The notes: a model not told the origin generated them from the letters alone. DNA of 64,000 nucleotides from Massilia aurea (GCF_024753205.1 NZ_JANUGZ010000005.1:451354-515353); one strand, 5' to 3'. Shown: positions 15,587 through 24,847, counted from the first letter of the stretch. Numbers and translations: made by a program.

Positions 15587-17950
15587 ATGAAGAAGCACGT
15601 GCTCCTCGCCGCCATGGCGTTTGCCATGTCCGCCCATGTGGTGACCGCGCAGCCCGAGAAATCCGCTGCCGTCGCAACGCCACCGGCTCCGGCCAAGGCC
15701 GCCGATTCGGCGAAGTCTGCTGCCAAGCCCGCCGGCAAATCCGCCACCCCGGCCATTCCCGCCGACATGAAGCCGATCGCCGCCCAGACCCAGGCCGCGC
15801 TGTGGGCCTCGCGCGTGCTGGGCCGCTACCACTACAGCCCGGTCCCGCTCGACGACGCGATGTCAGCGAAGATCTTCGATAAATACTTCGAAGGCCTCGA
15901 CAGCGAAAAACTGTACTTCGTGCAGGCTGACCTCGACAGCTTCGGCGCCCTGCGCACGAAGATGGACGACGCCATCAACAATGAAGACCTGAGCGCACCG
16001 TTTTCGATCTACAACATGTACCAGAAGCGCTTCGGCGAACGCATGGCGTACGCTCGTAGTCTGCTCAAGGGCAACTTCGACTTCTCGACCGAAGAAACGA
16101 TGCAACTGGACCGCGAAAAAGCATCGTGGGCCAAGAGCGACGATGAAATTCACGATCTGTGGCGCAAGCGCGTCAAGAACGACTGGCTGCGCCTGAAGCT
16201 CGCCGGCAAGGACGATAAATCGATCCGCGAAACGCTCGACAAGCGCTACGAGAACTACGTCAACCGCATTGGCAAGCTGAACAACGAAGACGTGTTCCAG
16301 ATGTTCATGAACGCGTATGCCACCGCTATCGAGCCGCACACCAACTATCTGGGTCCGCGCTCGGCCGACAACTTCGATATCGCGATGCGCCTGTCGCTCG
16401 AAGGCATCGGCTGCGTACTGCAGTCGCGCGACGACTACACGATCATCCGCGAAGTCGTTCCTGGTAGTCCTGCTGAAAAATCCGGCAAGCTCAAGGTGGG
16501 TGACCGCATCGTCGGCGTCGCGCAGGGCAATGCACCGTTCACCGACGTGCTCGGCTGGCGCCTGGACGACGTCGTCGCGCTGGTGCGCGGCGAAAAGGGC
16601 ACCACGGTGCGCCTGGACGTGATTCCGGGCGACGGCGGCATCGACGCCAAGCACGTGAGCGTGTCGATGGTGCGCAACAAGATCAGCATGGAAGAGCAGG
16701 CCGCCAAGAAGTCGATCATCAAGGTCAAGGAAAACGGCGTCGAGCGCCGCATCGGCGTCATTGCGCTGCCAACCTTCTATCAAGACTTCGAAGGCCGCCG
16801 CAAGGGTGAAAAAGACTTCCGCAGCGCCACGCGCGACGTCGAGCGCATCCTGGTCGAGCTCAAGAAAGACAAGGTCGACAATGTCCTGATCGACTTGCGC
16901 AACAACGGCGGCGGTTCGCTGACCGAGGCTGTCGAACTGACGGGCCTGTTCATCGACAAGGGCCCGGTTGTCATGCAGCGCACGGCCGAAGGCCGCGTCG
17001 AAGTCGAAAGCGATGTCAAGGCCGGCCTGGCGTGGGATGGCCCAATGGGCGTGCTGATCAACCGCGGTTCGGCCTCGGCGTCCGAGATTTTTGCGGCGGC
17101 GATCCAGGATTACGGCCGCGGCATCATCATCGGCGAGCCAAGCTTCGGCAAGGGCACGGTCCAGACACTGATCGACCTCGACCGCTTCGCACCGGGTGAA
17201 AAAGCCCGCTACGGCGAGCTCAAGATGACGATCGCCCAGTTCTTCCGCATCAATGGTGGCACCACGCAGCTGCGCGGCGTGACGCCGGACATCAAGCTGC
17301 CGGTCATGACCGACCTCGACAGCTTTGGCGAATCGTCGTACGACAATGCGCTGCCATGGGTGGCAATCAAGCCTGCTACCTACATGCCGGCGGGCGACCT
17401 GAAGGAACTGGTGGCGCCGCTGCAGCAACGGCATGAAGCGCGCATTGCCAAGGACAAGGACTTCCAGTTCCTGCAAGAGGATATCGCCGAGGTGCTCAAG
17501 CTGCGCAAGGAAAACGTGATTTCGCTGAACGAGGCCGTGCGCCGCAAGGAGCGCGATACGCAGGATGCCCGCTCGAAGCTGCGTGAAGCCCGCCTGGGTG
17601 GCACGTCGGCAACGCCGGACGAACCTGCCAGCGGTCCGGGCAGTAAGGAAAAGCGCGCCGAAGCGCCGGACCCGACCAAGGCCAAGAAATCGGTCGTCGC
17701 CGTGCGCGGTACGCCGCGTCAGGATGACGGTCTGCAGGCCGACGAGCGCAATCTGCAGTCCGAGCTGGCAGCTGAAAAAGCGGCCAAGGATGCCAAGGAC
17801 GTCATGCTGCAAGAGACGGCCAACATCCTCGCCGATGAGGTGGGCATGCTCAAGACGGACACGCGGATGGCGTCGCGCGTGATGCCGTACATGGTCGTCG
17901 CACCAGCAGGCGGCGCTGTCACCGCCAATGCCAGTGCCAATGCCAAGTAA
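15587..17950 (+). CDS. prc: Carboxy-terminal processing protease Prc/Tsp
   Basis: Periplasmic serine protease of family S41, 787 residues, which degrades tagged or misfolded periplasmic proteins and trims cell-wall hydrolase partners. It has a signal peptide (MKKHVLLAAMAFAMSAHVVTA), an N-terminal Tsp domain, a PDZ domain (VVPGSPAEKSGKLKVGDRIVG), and a catalytic core with Ser497 in SASASEIF and Lys522 in FGKGTVQ, the dyad spacing of 25 matching E. coli Tsp. A DUF3340-type C-terminal helical domain follows, extended by an Ala/Lys-rich tail. I chose ATG 15587 (GGAG upstream) because it begins the signal peptide. A strong terminator follows the gene. Confidence 0.95.
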   Translation: MKKHVLLAAMAFAMSAHVVTAQPEKSAAVATPPAPAKAADSAKSAAKPAGKSATPAIPADMKPIAAQTQAALWASRVLGRYHYSPVPLDDAMSAKIFDKYFEGLDSEKLYFVQADLDSFGALRTKMDDAINNEDLSAPFSIYNMYQKRFGERMAYARSLLKGNFDFSTEETMQLDREKASWAKSDDEIHDLWRKRVKNDWLRLKLAGKDDKSIRETLDKRYENYVNRIGKLNNEDVFQMFMNAYATAIEPHTNYLGPRSADNFDIAMRLSLEGIGCVLQSRDDYTIIREVVPGSPAEKSGKLKVGDRIVGVAQGNAPFTDVLGWRLDDVVALVRGEKGTTVRLDVIPGDGGIDAKHVSVSMVRNKISMEEQAAKKSIIKVKENGVERRIGVIALPTFYQDFEGRRKGEKDFRSATRDVERILVELKKDKVDNVLIDLRNNGGGSLTEAVELTGLFIDKGPVVMQRTAEGRVEVESDVKAGLAWDGPMGVLINRGSASASEIFAAAIQDYGRGIIIGEPSFGKGTVQTLIDLDRFAPGEKARYGELKMTIAQFFRINGGTTQLRGVTPDIKLPVMTDLDSFGESSYDNALPWVAIKPATYMPAGDLKELVAPLQQRHEARIAKDKDFQFLQEDIAEVLKLRKENVISLNEAVRRKERDTQDARSKLREARLGGTSATPDEPASGPGSKEKRAEAPDPTKAKKSVVAVRGTPRQDDGLQADERNLQSELAAEKAAKDAKDVMLQETANILADEVGMLKTDTRMASRVMPYMVVAPAGGAVTANASANAK

Positions 17951-17992
17951 GCGTCGTACCTGAAGCGCGGCAGTATCGCGCTGCCTGATCGA

Positions 17993-18020
17993 GGCTGCAT
18001 CTTCGGATGCAGCCTTTTTT
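17993..18020 (+). terminator. Rho-independent terminator after prc
   Basis: A 9-bp stem (GGCTGCATC with GATGCAGCC) closed by a TTCG tetraloop at 17993-18014 is followed directly by six T at 18015-18020. It lies 42 bases after the prc stop. Confidence 0.93.
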
Positions 18021-18277
18021 GTTGGCGTAGTCAACATGTTCTGTGGATGATGTCGATAACTGTACAGAACACATGATCGCGGGAGCTGACCCGCCCGCAA
18101 TCCTGGCCGAGCGCGGATTTGTCACTCTGGAATGCTGCGAATGCCGTGTTTGATGTCGTTTCGCTACTGCCAGGTAGCAGGACTGACGCCAAAAGCCGAC
18201 ACATTTTAATTCCTTGAGTCAATTTTTATTCTTTCTGGCATAGAATCTACGCTGCAAGAATTAGACCAAGGAACGGT
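18021..18277 (+). other. Gene-free region upstream of mshE
   Basis: With the prc terminator this makes a 327-base gap. It is visibly more AT-rich than the coding regions, mainly in its last 90 bases, and probably holds the mshE promoter. TTGAGT at 18214 and TAGAAT at 18241 are the best hexamers but are 21 bases apart, too far for a confident sigma-70 call. No ORF or RNA structure was recognised. Confidence 0.5.
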
Positions 18278-19981
18278 ATGGCACGGCCAGAGAAAGTGCG
18301 TCTCGGCGAAGTATTGATGCAGCAAAAGCTGTTGAGTGAAGAACAGCTGCAGCAGGCCCTTGCTGACCAGAAGCGCACTGGTCGCAAACTCGGGCGCGTT
18401 TTTGTCGAGAGCGGTTTCGTCACCGAGGATCAGATTTCCGGCGCACTGGCGCGCCAGCTCGATATCCCGTATATCAACCTCAAGTTCTACAACATCAACG
18501 CCGATCTGGTGCGGCTGTTGCCCGAGACCGCTGCACGCCGCTTTCGCGCTCTGGTGCTGGAAGATCGTGGCGACGCCATGCTGGTGGGCGTGTCCGACCC
18601 TACCGACTTGTTCGCCTACGATGAAATCGCGCGGCTGATCAAGAAGGGCGTCGAACTGGCCGTGGTCAACGAGACCGAGGTGCTGGGCGCGATCGACCGC
18701 ATCTACCGCCGCACCGGCGAGATCACGGGCCTGGCGCGCGAAGTCGAGGCCGACCTGGGCGACGTGTCCATCGACTTCGGCGCGCTGGCGGCCAACCCGG
18801 GACTCGAAGAGGCCCCGATCGTCAAGCTGCTGCAATCGGTGTTCGACGATGCGGCCCAGGTGCGTGCATCCGACATCCACATCGAACCGCAGGACGGGCG
18901 CCTGCAGATCCGTTTTCGCATCGACGGTGTGCTGCACCTGCAGACCGAGGCCGACCTGAAGGTGGCCACGCCGCTGGCGCTGCGCCTCAAGCTGATGGCC
19001 GACCTGGACATCTCCGAAAAGCGCCTGCCGCAGGATGGCCGCTTTGCCGTCAAGGTGCGCAACCAGCGTATCGACGTGCGTATCTCGACCATGCCGACGC
19101 AGTACGGCGAATCGGTCGTCATGCGTCTCTTGAACCAGGGCGGCACCAATCTGCGCCTGGACGCCATCGGCATGCCGGCGCGCCTGGTCGAGCGCTTCCG
19201 CGCGATTGTCGCGCGCCCGAACGGGCTGGTGCTGGTCACCGGGCCGACCGGTAGCGGCAAGACGACGACACTCTACAGCGCGCTGGCCGAACTCAATTCG
19301 GTCGAGAAGAAGCTGATCACGGTCGAGGACCCGGTCGAGTATCGCCTCTCGGGCATCAACCAGGTGCAGGTCAACGACAAGATCGAACTGACCTTTGCGC
19401 GCGTGCTGCGCTCGGCACTGCGGCAAGACCCGGACATCGTGCTGGTGGGCGAGATGCGTGACCAGGAAACGGCGCAGATCGGCCTGCGCGCCGCAATGAC
19501 TGGTCACCTGGTTCTGTCGACGCTGCACACGAACGATGCGGCCAGCACGCCGCTGCGCCTGATGGACATGGGCGTGCCGCGCTACATGGTCGGCGGCTCG
19601 CTGCAGGCCGTGCTGGCCCAGCGCCTGGTGCGCGTGATCTGCGAGAGCTGCACGGTCGACTACCAGCCGGCCGCAAACGAAGTCGAGTGGCTGCGCTCCG
19701 AACTGAAGGAGCTGGCCGCGAGCACGCGCTTCTTCCACGGCAAGGGCTGCTCGCATTGCAACGGTACCGGCTACCGGGGCCGCACCGGCGTCTACGAACT
19801 GCTGGAAATGACGCGCGCCGTGACCGAGGCCGTCAACCATCCCGATCCGGGGCACTTTCTGAAAGTCGCCCAGGCCGAGATGCGCGGCGACACGCTGCGC
19901 CGCCATGCGGTGAGCCTGGCCGTGCAGGGGCGCTCCACGATCTCCGAGGCGATGCGGGTCAGTAACCAGTTCGACGATTAA
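18278..19981 (+). CDS. mshE: MSHA pilus assembly ATPase MshE, with c-di-GMP-binding N-terminal domain
   Basis: Cytoplasmic GspE/PilB-type ATPase that powers MSHA pilus extension, 567 residues. The N terminus has the tandem MshEN signature: RLG at residues 8-10 opening one 24-residue motif (8-31, ending ALADQ) and KLG at 37-39 opening a second (37-60, ending ALARQ). In Vibrio MshE this domain binds c-di-GMP. The Walker A motif GPTGSGKT is at residues 322-329, followed by the Asp box, Walker B (DIVLVGEMRD) and His box. A zinc tetracysteine is formed by CESC and CSHCNGTGYRGRTG. AAGGAA precedes the start. It heads a run of msh genes and is probably regulated by the c-di-GMP level. Confidence 0.93.
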   Translation: MARPEKVRLGEVLMQQKLLSEEQLQQALADQKRTGRKLGRVFVESGFVTEDQISGALARQLDIPYINLKFYNINADLVRLLPETAARRFRALVLEDRGDAMLVGVSDPTDLFAYDEIARLIKKGVELAVVNETEVLGAIDRIYRRTGEITGLAREVEADLGDVSIDFGALAANPGLEEAPIVKLLQSVFDDAAQVRASDIHIEPQDGRLQIRFRIDGVLHLQTEADLKVATPLALRLKLMADLDISEKRLPQDGRFAVKVRNQRIDVRISTMPTQYGESVVMRLLNQGGTNLRLDAIGMPARLVERFRAIVARPNGLVLVTGPTGSGKTTTLYSALAELNSVEKKLITVEDPVEYRLSGINQVQVNDKIELTFARVLRSALRQDPDIVLVGEMRDQETAQIGLRAAMTGHLVLSTLHTNDAASTPLRLMDMGVPRYMVGGSLQAVLAQRLVRVICESCTVDYQPAANEVEWLRSELKELAASTRFFHGKGCSHCNGTGYRGRTGVYELLEMTRAVTEAVNHPDPGHFLKVAQAEMRGDTLRRHAVSLAVQGRSTISEAMRVSNQFDD

Positions 19982-19999
19982 GGCGAGAGCCGATAAACG

Positions 20000-21244
20000 A
20001 TGCCATTTTTTGCCTATAAAGGCCGCGACGGACGCGGCGAGTTGCTGCAGGGCGTGCTTGAAGGCGTCGACAGCGGCGCGGTCGCGGACCAACTGTTCGG
20101 CAGCGGCGTGACGCCGCTCGAGATCAGCGTGACCAAGCGGCGCGCGACCAGCGGCGGCGCTGGCAGCAGCCTCGGCTGGCGCGAGCGCCTGTTCGAGAAA
20201 AAGGTCACGTCGATGGACGTGCAACTGTTCAGCCGCCAGATTTACACGCTGCTGAAATCAGGCGTGCCGATCATGCGCGGGCTGGCCGGGCTGCAGGAGT
20301 CGGCCATCAGCCCGGCATTCGCGCGCATCATCAAGGACCTGCGCGAGTCGCTCGACGCCGGGCGCGAGCTGTCCATCGCAATGGGCCGCCACCCGCTCGT
20401 GTTCACGCCGTTCTACCTGTCGATGGTCAAGGTCGGTGAAATGACCGGGCGCCTGGAAGAAGTGTTCCTACGCCTGTTCGACCACCTCGAGTTCGATCGC
20501 GATATGCGCGAGCGCGTCAAGACGGCGCTGCGCTATCCGACCTTCGTTGTCATCGCCATGGTGCTGGCGATGGTCGTCGTGAATATTTTCGTGATCCCCA
20601 AGTTTGCATCGGTGTTCCAGTCGTTTGGCGCCGAATTACCGCTGATGACGCGTGTGCTGCTGACGACTTCGCAGTTCACCATCGCCTGGTGGCCGGCACT
20701 GGCCGGTGTGACCGTTGCGTCCATCATTGGCTTCAAGGCCTGGACCCGCACGTTGAATGGCCGGCTGGTCTGGGACCGCGTCAAGCTGCGCCTGCCAGTT
20801 GCCGGCAAGATTATCCATAAAGGGACGATGGCGCGGTTTGCGCGCAGCTTTGCGTTGTCGCTGCGCAGTGGCGTACCGATCGTGCAAGCGCTGACGGTCG
20901 TATCGCAGACGGCGGACAACGCCTATCTCAGTTCGCGCGTCGACCAGATGCGCGACGGCGTCGAACGCGGGGAGAGCATCCTGCGCACATCGACCGCCGC
21001 GAACGTGTTCACACCGATCGTGCTGCAGATGATCGCAGTGGGCGAGGAAACCGGTTCGATCGATGACCTGATGGACGAGATCGCCCTGATGTACGAGCGC
21101 GAAGTCGATTACGAACTCAAGACGCTCTCGAGCCAGATCGAGCCGATCCTGATCACCTTCCTGGGCATCATGGTGCTGATCCTGGCGCTGGGTATTTTCC
21201 TGCCGATCTGGGATCTGGGACAGGCGGCATTGCATCCGAAATAA
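20000..21244 (+). CDS. mshG: MSHA pilus inner-membrane platform protein MshG
   Basis: Polytopic inner-membrane protein of the GspF/PilC family, 414 residues, which anchors the assembly ATPase to the pilus base. It opens with the family's MPFFAYKGRDGRGE sequence, followed by two homologous T2SSF domains (around residues 70-195 and 275-400). Membrane helices are visible near residues 175-195, 225-245 and the C terminus (ITFLGIMVLILALGIFLPIW). It starts 18 bases after mshE, so the two are one unit. The next gene, the pilin, is separated by 270 bases and has its own leader. Confidence 0.92.
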   Translation: MPFFAYKGRDGRGELLQGVLEGVDSGAVADQLFGSGVTPLEISVTKRRATSGGAGSSLGWRERLFEKKVTSMDVQLFSRQIYTLLKSGVPIMRGLAGLQESAISPAFARIIKDLRESLDAGRELSIAMGRHPLVFTPFYLSMVKVGEMTGRLEEVFLRLFDHLEFDRDMRERVKTALRYPTFVVIAMVLAMVVVNIFVIPKFASVFQSFGAELPLMTRVLLTTSQFTIAWWPALAGVTVASIIGFKAWTRTLNGRLVWDRVKLRLPVAGKIIHKGTMARFARSFALSLRSGVPIVQALTVVSQTADNAYLSSRVDQMRDGVERGESILRTSTAANVFTPIVLQMIAVGEETGSIDDLMDEIALMYEREVDYELKTLSSQIEPILITFLGIMVLILALGIFLPIWDLGQAALHPK

Positions 21245-21461
21245 CACGGGTCACAGACGAGTGTTGCGTAATGGCACCAAATCAGGGGTTGCCGAGCAGA
21301 AAATCCGCGCTAGCGCAAAATACTTTGTGGAAAGTTCTTCCTGTATATCGAAATTTCCCTAGGCCAATGTAGAATTCTTTGTGCGCTCTCCGCCGTCAGG
21401 CCTGGATGAGGGCAAAGATACCAGAGGGATCGGTCTGCTGCGTGCCTTGGTGCACCGGTCC

Positions 21462-21503
21462 TCAATCATACAGTCGAAAGGATTTTCATCCTTTCAATCA
21501 TAC
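21462..21503 (+). promoter_or_regulatory. Hairpin flanked by a direct repeat in the pilin leader
   Basis: GAAAGGAT (21476-21483), loop TTTC and ATCCTTTC (21488-21495) form a perfect 8-bp hairpin. The 10-base sequence TCAATCATAC occurs on both sides (21462-21471 and 21494-21503). The hairpin ends 19 bases before the pilin ATG, just upstream of its GGAGAG ribosome-binding site, so it could affect mRNA stability or translation. Its function is unknown. Confidence 0.5.
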
Positions 21504-21514
21504 GGAGAGTAGCG

Positions 21515-21973
21515 ATGAACAAAGGTTTCAACAAAGGCGCGCAAGGCGGTTTCACCCTGATCGAACTGATCGTCGTGATCGTGATCCTGGGCATTCTTGC
21601 AGCAACGGCGCTGCCGAAATTCGCCAGCCTGAGCGGCGATGCCCGTGCAGCGTCGCTGCAGGGCGCCCGCGGTGCCTTGAGCGCCGCGTCGTCGATGTTG
21701 CGTGGCAAGTTTCTGATTACCAACACGACCGATATCGTTGTTGAAGGCGAGACCATCAAGATGGTCAACGGCTACCCAAGCGTGGCCACGATCGGCGCGG
21801 CAGCCGGCCTGAGCGACAAGGACTACAAGTCGGCAATCAATGGTCAAACCGTGACGTTCACGCCACTGAACATGCCGCCAGCCCTGGATACCACCTGTAA
21901 CGTGCGCTACACCGAAGCGACCGCCGCTGTCCCGGCACCGGTCATTCAGGTGGTCAGCACGAAGTGCGAATAA
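21515..21973 (+). CDS. mshA: MSHA-type major pilin (type IV prepilin)
   Basis: A 152-residue type IV prepilin. The leader MNKGFNKGAQGG is cut after Gly12 by prepilin peptidase to give mature FTLIELIVVIVILGILAATA, with Glu at position 5 as required for assembly. The globular part contains two cysteines (TTCNVRY and VSTKCE) in positions suited to the C-terminal disulfide loop of MSHA pilins. It has a long leader with a hairpin, and a strong terminator right after, so it is transcribed alone, as expected for a highly expressed structural subunit. Minor pilin genes (mshB, C, D, O) are not nearby. GGAGAG precedes the start. Confidence 0.92.
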   Translation: MNKGFNKGAQGGFTLIELIVVIVILGILAATALPKFASLSGDARAASLQGARGALSAASSMLRGKFLITNTTDIVVEGETIKMVNGYPSVATIGAAAGLSDKDYKSAINGQTVTFTPLNMPPALDTTCNVRYTEATAAVPAPVIQVVSTKCE

Positions 21974-21991
21974 TCGTCGTGATCTGATCAG

Positions 21992-22020
21992 AAAAGCGCT
22001 GCTAAGGCAGCGCTTTTTTT
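21992..22020 (+). terminator. Rho-independent terminator after the pilin gene
   Basis: AAAAGCGCTGC (21992-22002), loop TAAG and GCAGCGCTTTT form an 11-bp stem that runs into a T tract ending at 22020. It starts 19 bases after the pilin stop. Confidence 0.95.
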
Positions 22021-22159
22021 ATGGTGGTGTACTCGTTAGCTTGGAATGACACCAAGCGAGGAACGCCGAGGGGGCGAAATCGGTGGCTAGGTAGCCACAC
22101 GCCGACGATTACTTCACGTGTCCTACGTCTTTTTGTAATTGCCCCCAATCACTCTTGTC

Positions 22160-22165
22160 TATAAT
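22160..22165 (+). promoter_or_regulatory. Candidate -10 element for the mshI-mshN operon
   Basis: A perfect TATAAT lies 51 bases before the mshI ATG and after the pilin terminator, where a new promoter is expected. TTGTAA at 22133 is the nearest -35-like hexamer but is 21 bases away. Two small hairpins (22039-22057 and 22083-22098) lie upstream. Confidence 0.4.
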
Positions 22166-22216
22166 CAAGACTTCTGTCGGTATCGACTTACTCTGCGATC
22201 AACACTGGCTGCTTGC

Positions 22217-23149
22217 ATGCGTCTGTTTAAAAGAGCGAAGAAAAAAGATGGCTGGCTCGCTGTTGCCATCGGGCGCGACGGTGTGGCCATCACGAGCGTC
22301 AAGCGTGCGCCCGAGGCCAAGCCACTCGTGCATTTCGCGCAATTCTTTCCGGGTAATTCTGGTGTCGAAACCATCGAAAAAGCAGGCCGCGAAGGTCAGG
22401 CGGGTGTGCGTCACTGCACCACGCTGCTCACCGGCGGCGACTACCAGATCCTCAACGTCGAAGCCCCGAACGTCCCGCCCGACGAAGTGAAAACGGCCGT
22501 GCGCTGGCGCCTGAAGGACATTCTCGACTTTCCGGCCGCTGAAGCGACCATCGACGTGCTCGACATTGCGCTAGACGCCAACTCGCGCGCCCAGCAATCG
22601 GTGTTCGTCGTCGCGGCGAAAAACAGCATCATCGCGCCGCGCCAGAAACTGTTCCTGGATGCCAAGGTCGAACTGACGGCGATCGATATCCCTGAAATGG
22701 CCCAGCGCAATGTGTCGGCCATGCTCGAGCCGGAAGGCCGCGGCATCGCCATGCTGTCGTTTGGCGACGATGGCGGACTGCTGACGGTGTCCTACCGCGG
22801 CGAGCTGTACCTGTCGCGCCGCTTCGATGTCACGCTGGCGCAATTGCTCGAACCGGACCACGACCGCAAACATGCGAGCTTCGACAAGATTACGCTCGAA
22901 CTGCAACGCTCGCTCGACCATTTCGAGCGCCAGTATTCGTTCATCAGCGTCGCCAAGCTCATTCTCGGCCCCTCGGCCGTGACGGGGCTCGACGAATACC
23001 TGTCCAGCAATCTGTACACGCCGGTTGAAACGCTGAACCTGGCCGCTTTGTTCGACCTGTCGCGCACGCCCGAGCTGGCCGACCTGGCCCAGCAGCAGCG
23101 CTTTTTCCTGGCCATCGGCGCCGCGCTGCGGGACGGGGAGGGCGCATGA
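22217..23149 (+). CDS. mshI: MSHA biogenesis protein MshI (PilM-like)
   Basis: A 310-residue cytoplasmic protein with the PilM/actin-like layout that links the inner-membrane PilN/PilO-like proteins to the pilus ATPase. The N terminus MRLFKRAKKKDGWLAVAIG fits MshI, and the phrase VKTAVRWRLKDILDFPAAEA matches the family's conserved segment after about residue 90. The start is placed at ATG 22217; the in-frame extension upstream runs into the promoter region. No clear ribosome-binding sequence is visible. Its stop overlaps the next start by four bases (ATGA), beginning the chain of overlapping genes through mshN. Confidence 0.85.
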   Translation: MRLFKRAKKKDGWLAVAIGRDGVAITSVKRAPEAKPLVHFAQFFPGNSGVETIEKAGREGQAGVRHCTTLLTGGDYQILNVEAPNVPPDEVKTAVRWRLKDILDFPAAEATIDVLDIALDANSRAQQSVFVVAAKNSIIAPRQKLFLDAKVELTAIDIPEMAQRNVSAMLEPEGRGIAMLSFGDDGGLLTVSYRGELYLSRRFDVTLAQLLEPDHDRKHASFDKITLELQRSLDHFERQYSFISVAKLILGPSAVTGLDEYLSSNLYTPVETLNLAALFDLSRTPELADLAQQQRFFLAIGAALRDGEGA

Positions 23150-23805
23150 GCCAGCAGATCAATCTGTTCAATCCGGCGTTCCAGCCGCAAAAGCACGTGC
23201 TGTCGGCAGCGCAGCTGGCGCTGGCCGCCGGCGTGATCGTCGTCGGCATCGCCGGCCTGGCACTGCTGGGGAGCATGCGCACGGCCGAGCTGCAGCAGCA
23301 GGCGGATGCTGGTGCGGTTCAGCTCGACAAGCGGCAAGCACGCCTGGCCTCGGTCAACACCGAATTCGTGCCGCGCGCGAAAGACGCGACGATGGCGGAC
23401 CAGCTCCTTGACGCCGACCGCAAGCTGGCCGCCATGCGCCACGTATCGGGTGCGTTGTCACGGGGCGAACTGGGTGACACGAACGGCTTCGGTGGCTACT
23501 TCAAGGCGCTCGCGCGCCAGAGCATGCCGGGGTTGTGGCTGACCGGGGTGACGGTCGGTGCGGGCGGCGCGCAGATCGGCATCCGCGGCCGCGCGATGGA
23601 CCCGGCCATGGTGCCTGGCTACCTGAATCGCCTGACGAGCGAGCCCCTGATGCAGGGTAAGTCGTTCGCCAGCCTGCAGATCGGCGAAGCGGCGCCGCTG
23701 CCAGTGCCGGCAGCCGTGCCCGGCGCGGATGGCCAGGCACCGACCCGCGCCGCGCCGTATGTCGAATTCAGCCTGCAGTCGGTTGCCACGGAGCCGCAGC
23801 CATGA
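23146..23805 (+). CDS. PilN-like MSHA biogenesis membrane protein
   Basis: A 219-residue single-pass inner-membrane protein. The short cytoplasmic start MSQQINLFNPAFQ carries the INLFNP motif that docks PilN into PilM. A membrane helix (AAQLALAAGVIVVGIAGLALL) and a periplasmic coiled coil then a ferredoxin-like domain follow. In some genomes this gene is called mshI2; here it is a separate polypeptide from mshI. Both flanking junctions are four-base ATGA overlaps, implying coupled translation and equal stoichiometry with mshI and mshJ. Confidence 0.82.
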   Translation: MSQQINLFNPAFQPQKHVLSAAQLALAAGVIVVGIAGLALLGSMRTAELQQQADAGAVQLDKRQARLASVNTEFVPRAKDATMADQLLDADRKLAAMRHVSGALSRGELGDTNGFGGYFKALARQSMPGLWLTGVTVGAGGAQIGIRGRAMDPAMVPGYLNRLTSEPLMQGKSFASLQIGEAAPLPVPAAVPGADGQAPTRAAPYVEFSLQSVATEPQP

Positions 23806-24497
23806 GCGCCTCGATCAAGCAGCGCGTGCTCGATGTGGCGGCGCGCATGGACGCCCTGTCGCTGCGTGAACGCGGCATGGTGTTCGGCGCCACCATCGCG
23901 GTGCTGGCGTTTGCCGGGCACACCTTTGTGCTGACGCCGCAGGACGCGAAACAGGCAGCCCTGCGCACGCAAATCGAGCAACAGCAGGCCGCGAGCACCG
24001 CCATCGATGCCGAAATCACGGCGCGCGTGGAGGGTTCCCGGATCGACCCCGACGCCCAGTCCCGCACGCGCCTGAACACAATGCAGCAGGAGATGGGGCA
24101 GCTGGGCAGCGAGCTGCTGGCGCTCGAACATGGCCTGGTGCCGCCCGAGCGCATGGGGCCACTGGTCGAAGGCATCCTGCGCGCCAACGGCCGCCTCAAG
24201 CTGGTCTCGATGCGCACGTTGCCGGCCGAACCGCTGGCAGCACCGTCAGCACCGGCAGCGCCGGCAACACCTTCGCCTGCAGCGGGGGGCGATGTGCCCC
24301 TGCTGTACCGGCACGGCGTCGAAGTCACGGTGCGCGGCAACTACCTCGACATGGTCGACTACATGAGCACACTCGACGCGATGCCGACGCGGATGTTCTG
24401 GGGCCGCGCCCAGCTCGACGTCGAAACCTATCCGACCGCGCGCCTGACGCTCACGCTGCATACGCTCAGCCTGGACCGACAATGGATGAAGCTGTGA
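23802..24497 (+). CDS. mshJ: MSHA biogenesis protein MshJ (PilO-like)
   Basis: A 231-residue single-pass membrane protein, the expected partner of the PilN-like protein. It has a cytoplasmic N terminus, a hydrophobic helix (GMVFGATIAVLAFAGHTFVL), a coiled coil rich in Gln and Glu (residues about 45-110), and a C-terminal domain ending in LTLHTLSLDRQWMKL, characteristic of MshJ. An Ala/Pro-rich linker (APSAPAAPATPSPAAGG) lies before the C-terminal domain. Its 3' end overlaps mshK by 16 bases. Confidence 0.85.
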   Translation: MSASIKQRVLDVAARMDALSLRERGMVFGATIAVLAFAGHTFVLTPQDAKQAALRTQIEQQQAASTAIDAEITARVEGSRIDPDAQSRTRLNTMQQEMGQLGSELLALEHGLVPPERMGPLVEGILRANGRLKLVSMRTLPAEPLAAPSAPAAPATPSPAAGGDVPLLYRHGVEVTVRGNYLDMVDYMSTLDAMPTRMFWGRAQLDVETYPTARLTLTLHTLSLDRQWMKL

Positions 24498-24844
24498 AGA
24501 ACCTGACCAAGACCGTGCTGGCCTGCCTCGCGCTGTGCCAGCTGCCTGCCGTCGCGCAGCCGTTGCAGGACCCGACCCGCCCACCGGCCGGCATGGACCG
24601 GATCGCGCTCGATCCGGCCGTACAGGCCAGCGTCCCGCGCCTGCAATCGGTGCTGATCGCGCCGCATGCGGGCGGGCGTCACGTGGCCGTGATCGACGGC
24701 GAAACGCTGCGTCTGGGAGAGCTTTACAAAGGCGCACGGATCACGAGTATCAAGCCTGGCGAGGTCATCCTCATGCGCGGCAACGCGCGCCAGGTGCTGC
24801 GCATGGATGCACCGCTGTCCGGCATGACGCCGGTTGCCCGCTAA
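24482..24844 (+). CDS. mshK: MSHA biogenesis protein MshK
   Basis: A 120-residue exported protein of the MshK/PilP-like group. A signal peptide (LTKTVLACLALCQLPAVA) precedes the conserved DPTRPP motif near residue 30 and a small beta domain (VAVIDGETLRLGELYKGARI) like the homology region of secretin pilotin or inner-membrane connector proteins. It probably links the inner-membrane complex to the MshL secretin. It overlaps mshJ by 16 bases and is followed by mshL after three bases. Confidence 0.82.
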   Translation: MDEAVKNLTKTVLACLALCQLPAVAQPLQDPTRPPAGMDRIALDPAVQASVPRLQSVLIAPHAGGRHVAVIDGETLRLGELYKGARITSIKPGEVILMRGNARQVLRMDAPLSGMTPVAR

Positions 24845-24847
24845 CCA

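Noticed and set aside
18214..18256. Sigma-54 or sigma-70 promoter before mshE
   Set aside because: The GG to GC spacing does not fit sigma-54, and TTGAGT to TAGAAT is 21 bases, too long for sigma-70.
22021..22110. c-di-GMP riboswitch upstream of mshI
   Set aside because: Two small hairpins exist, but the conserved GEMM sequence blocks are not present.
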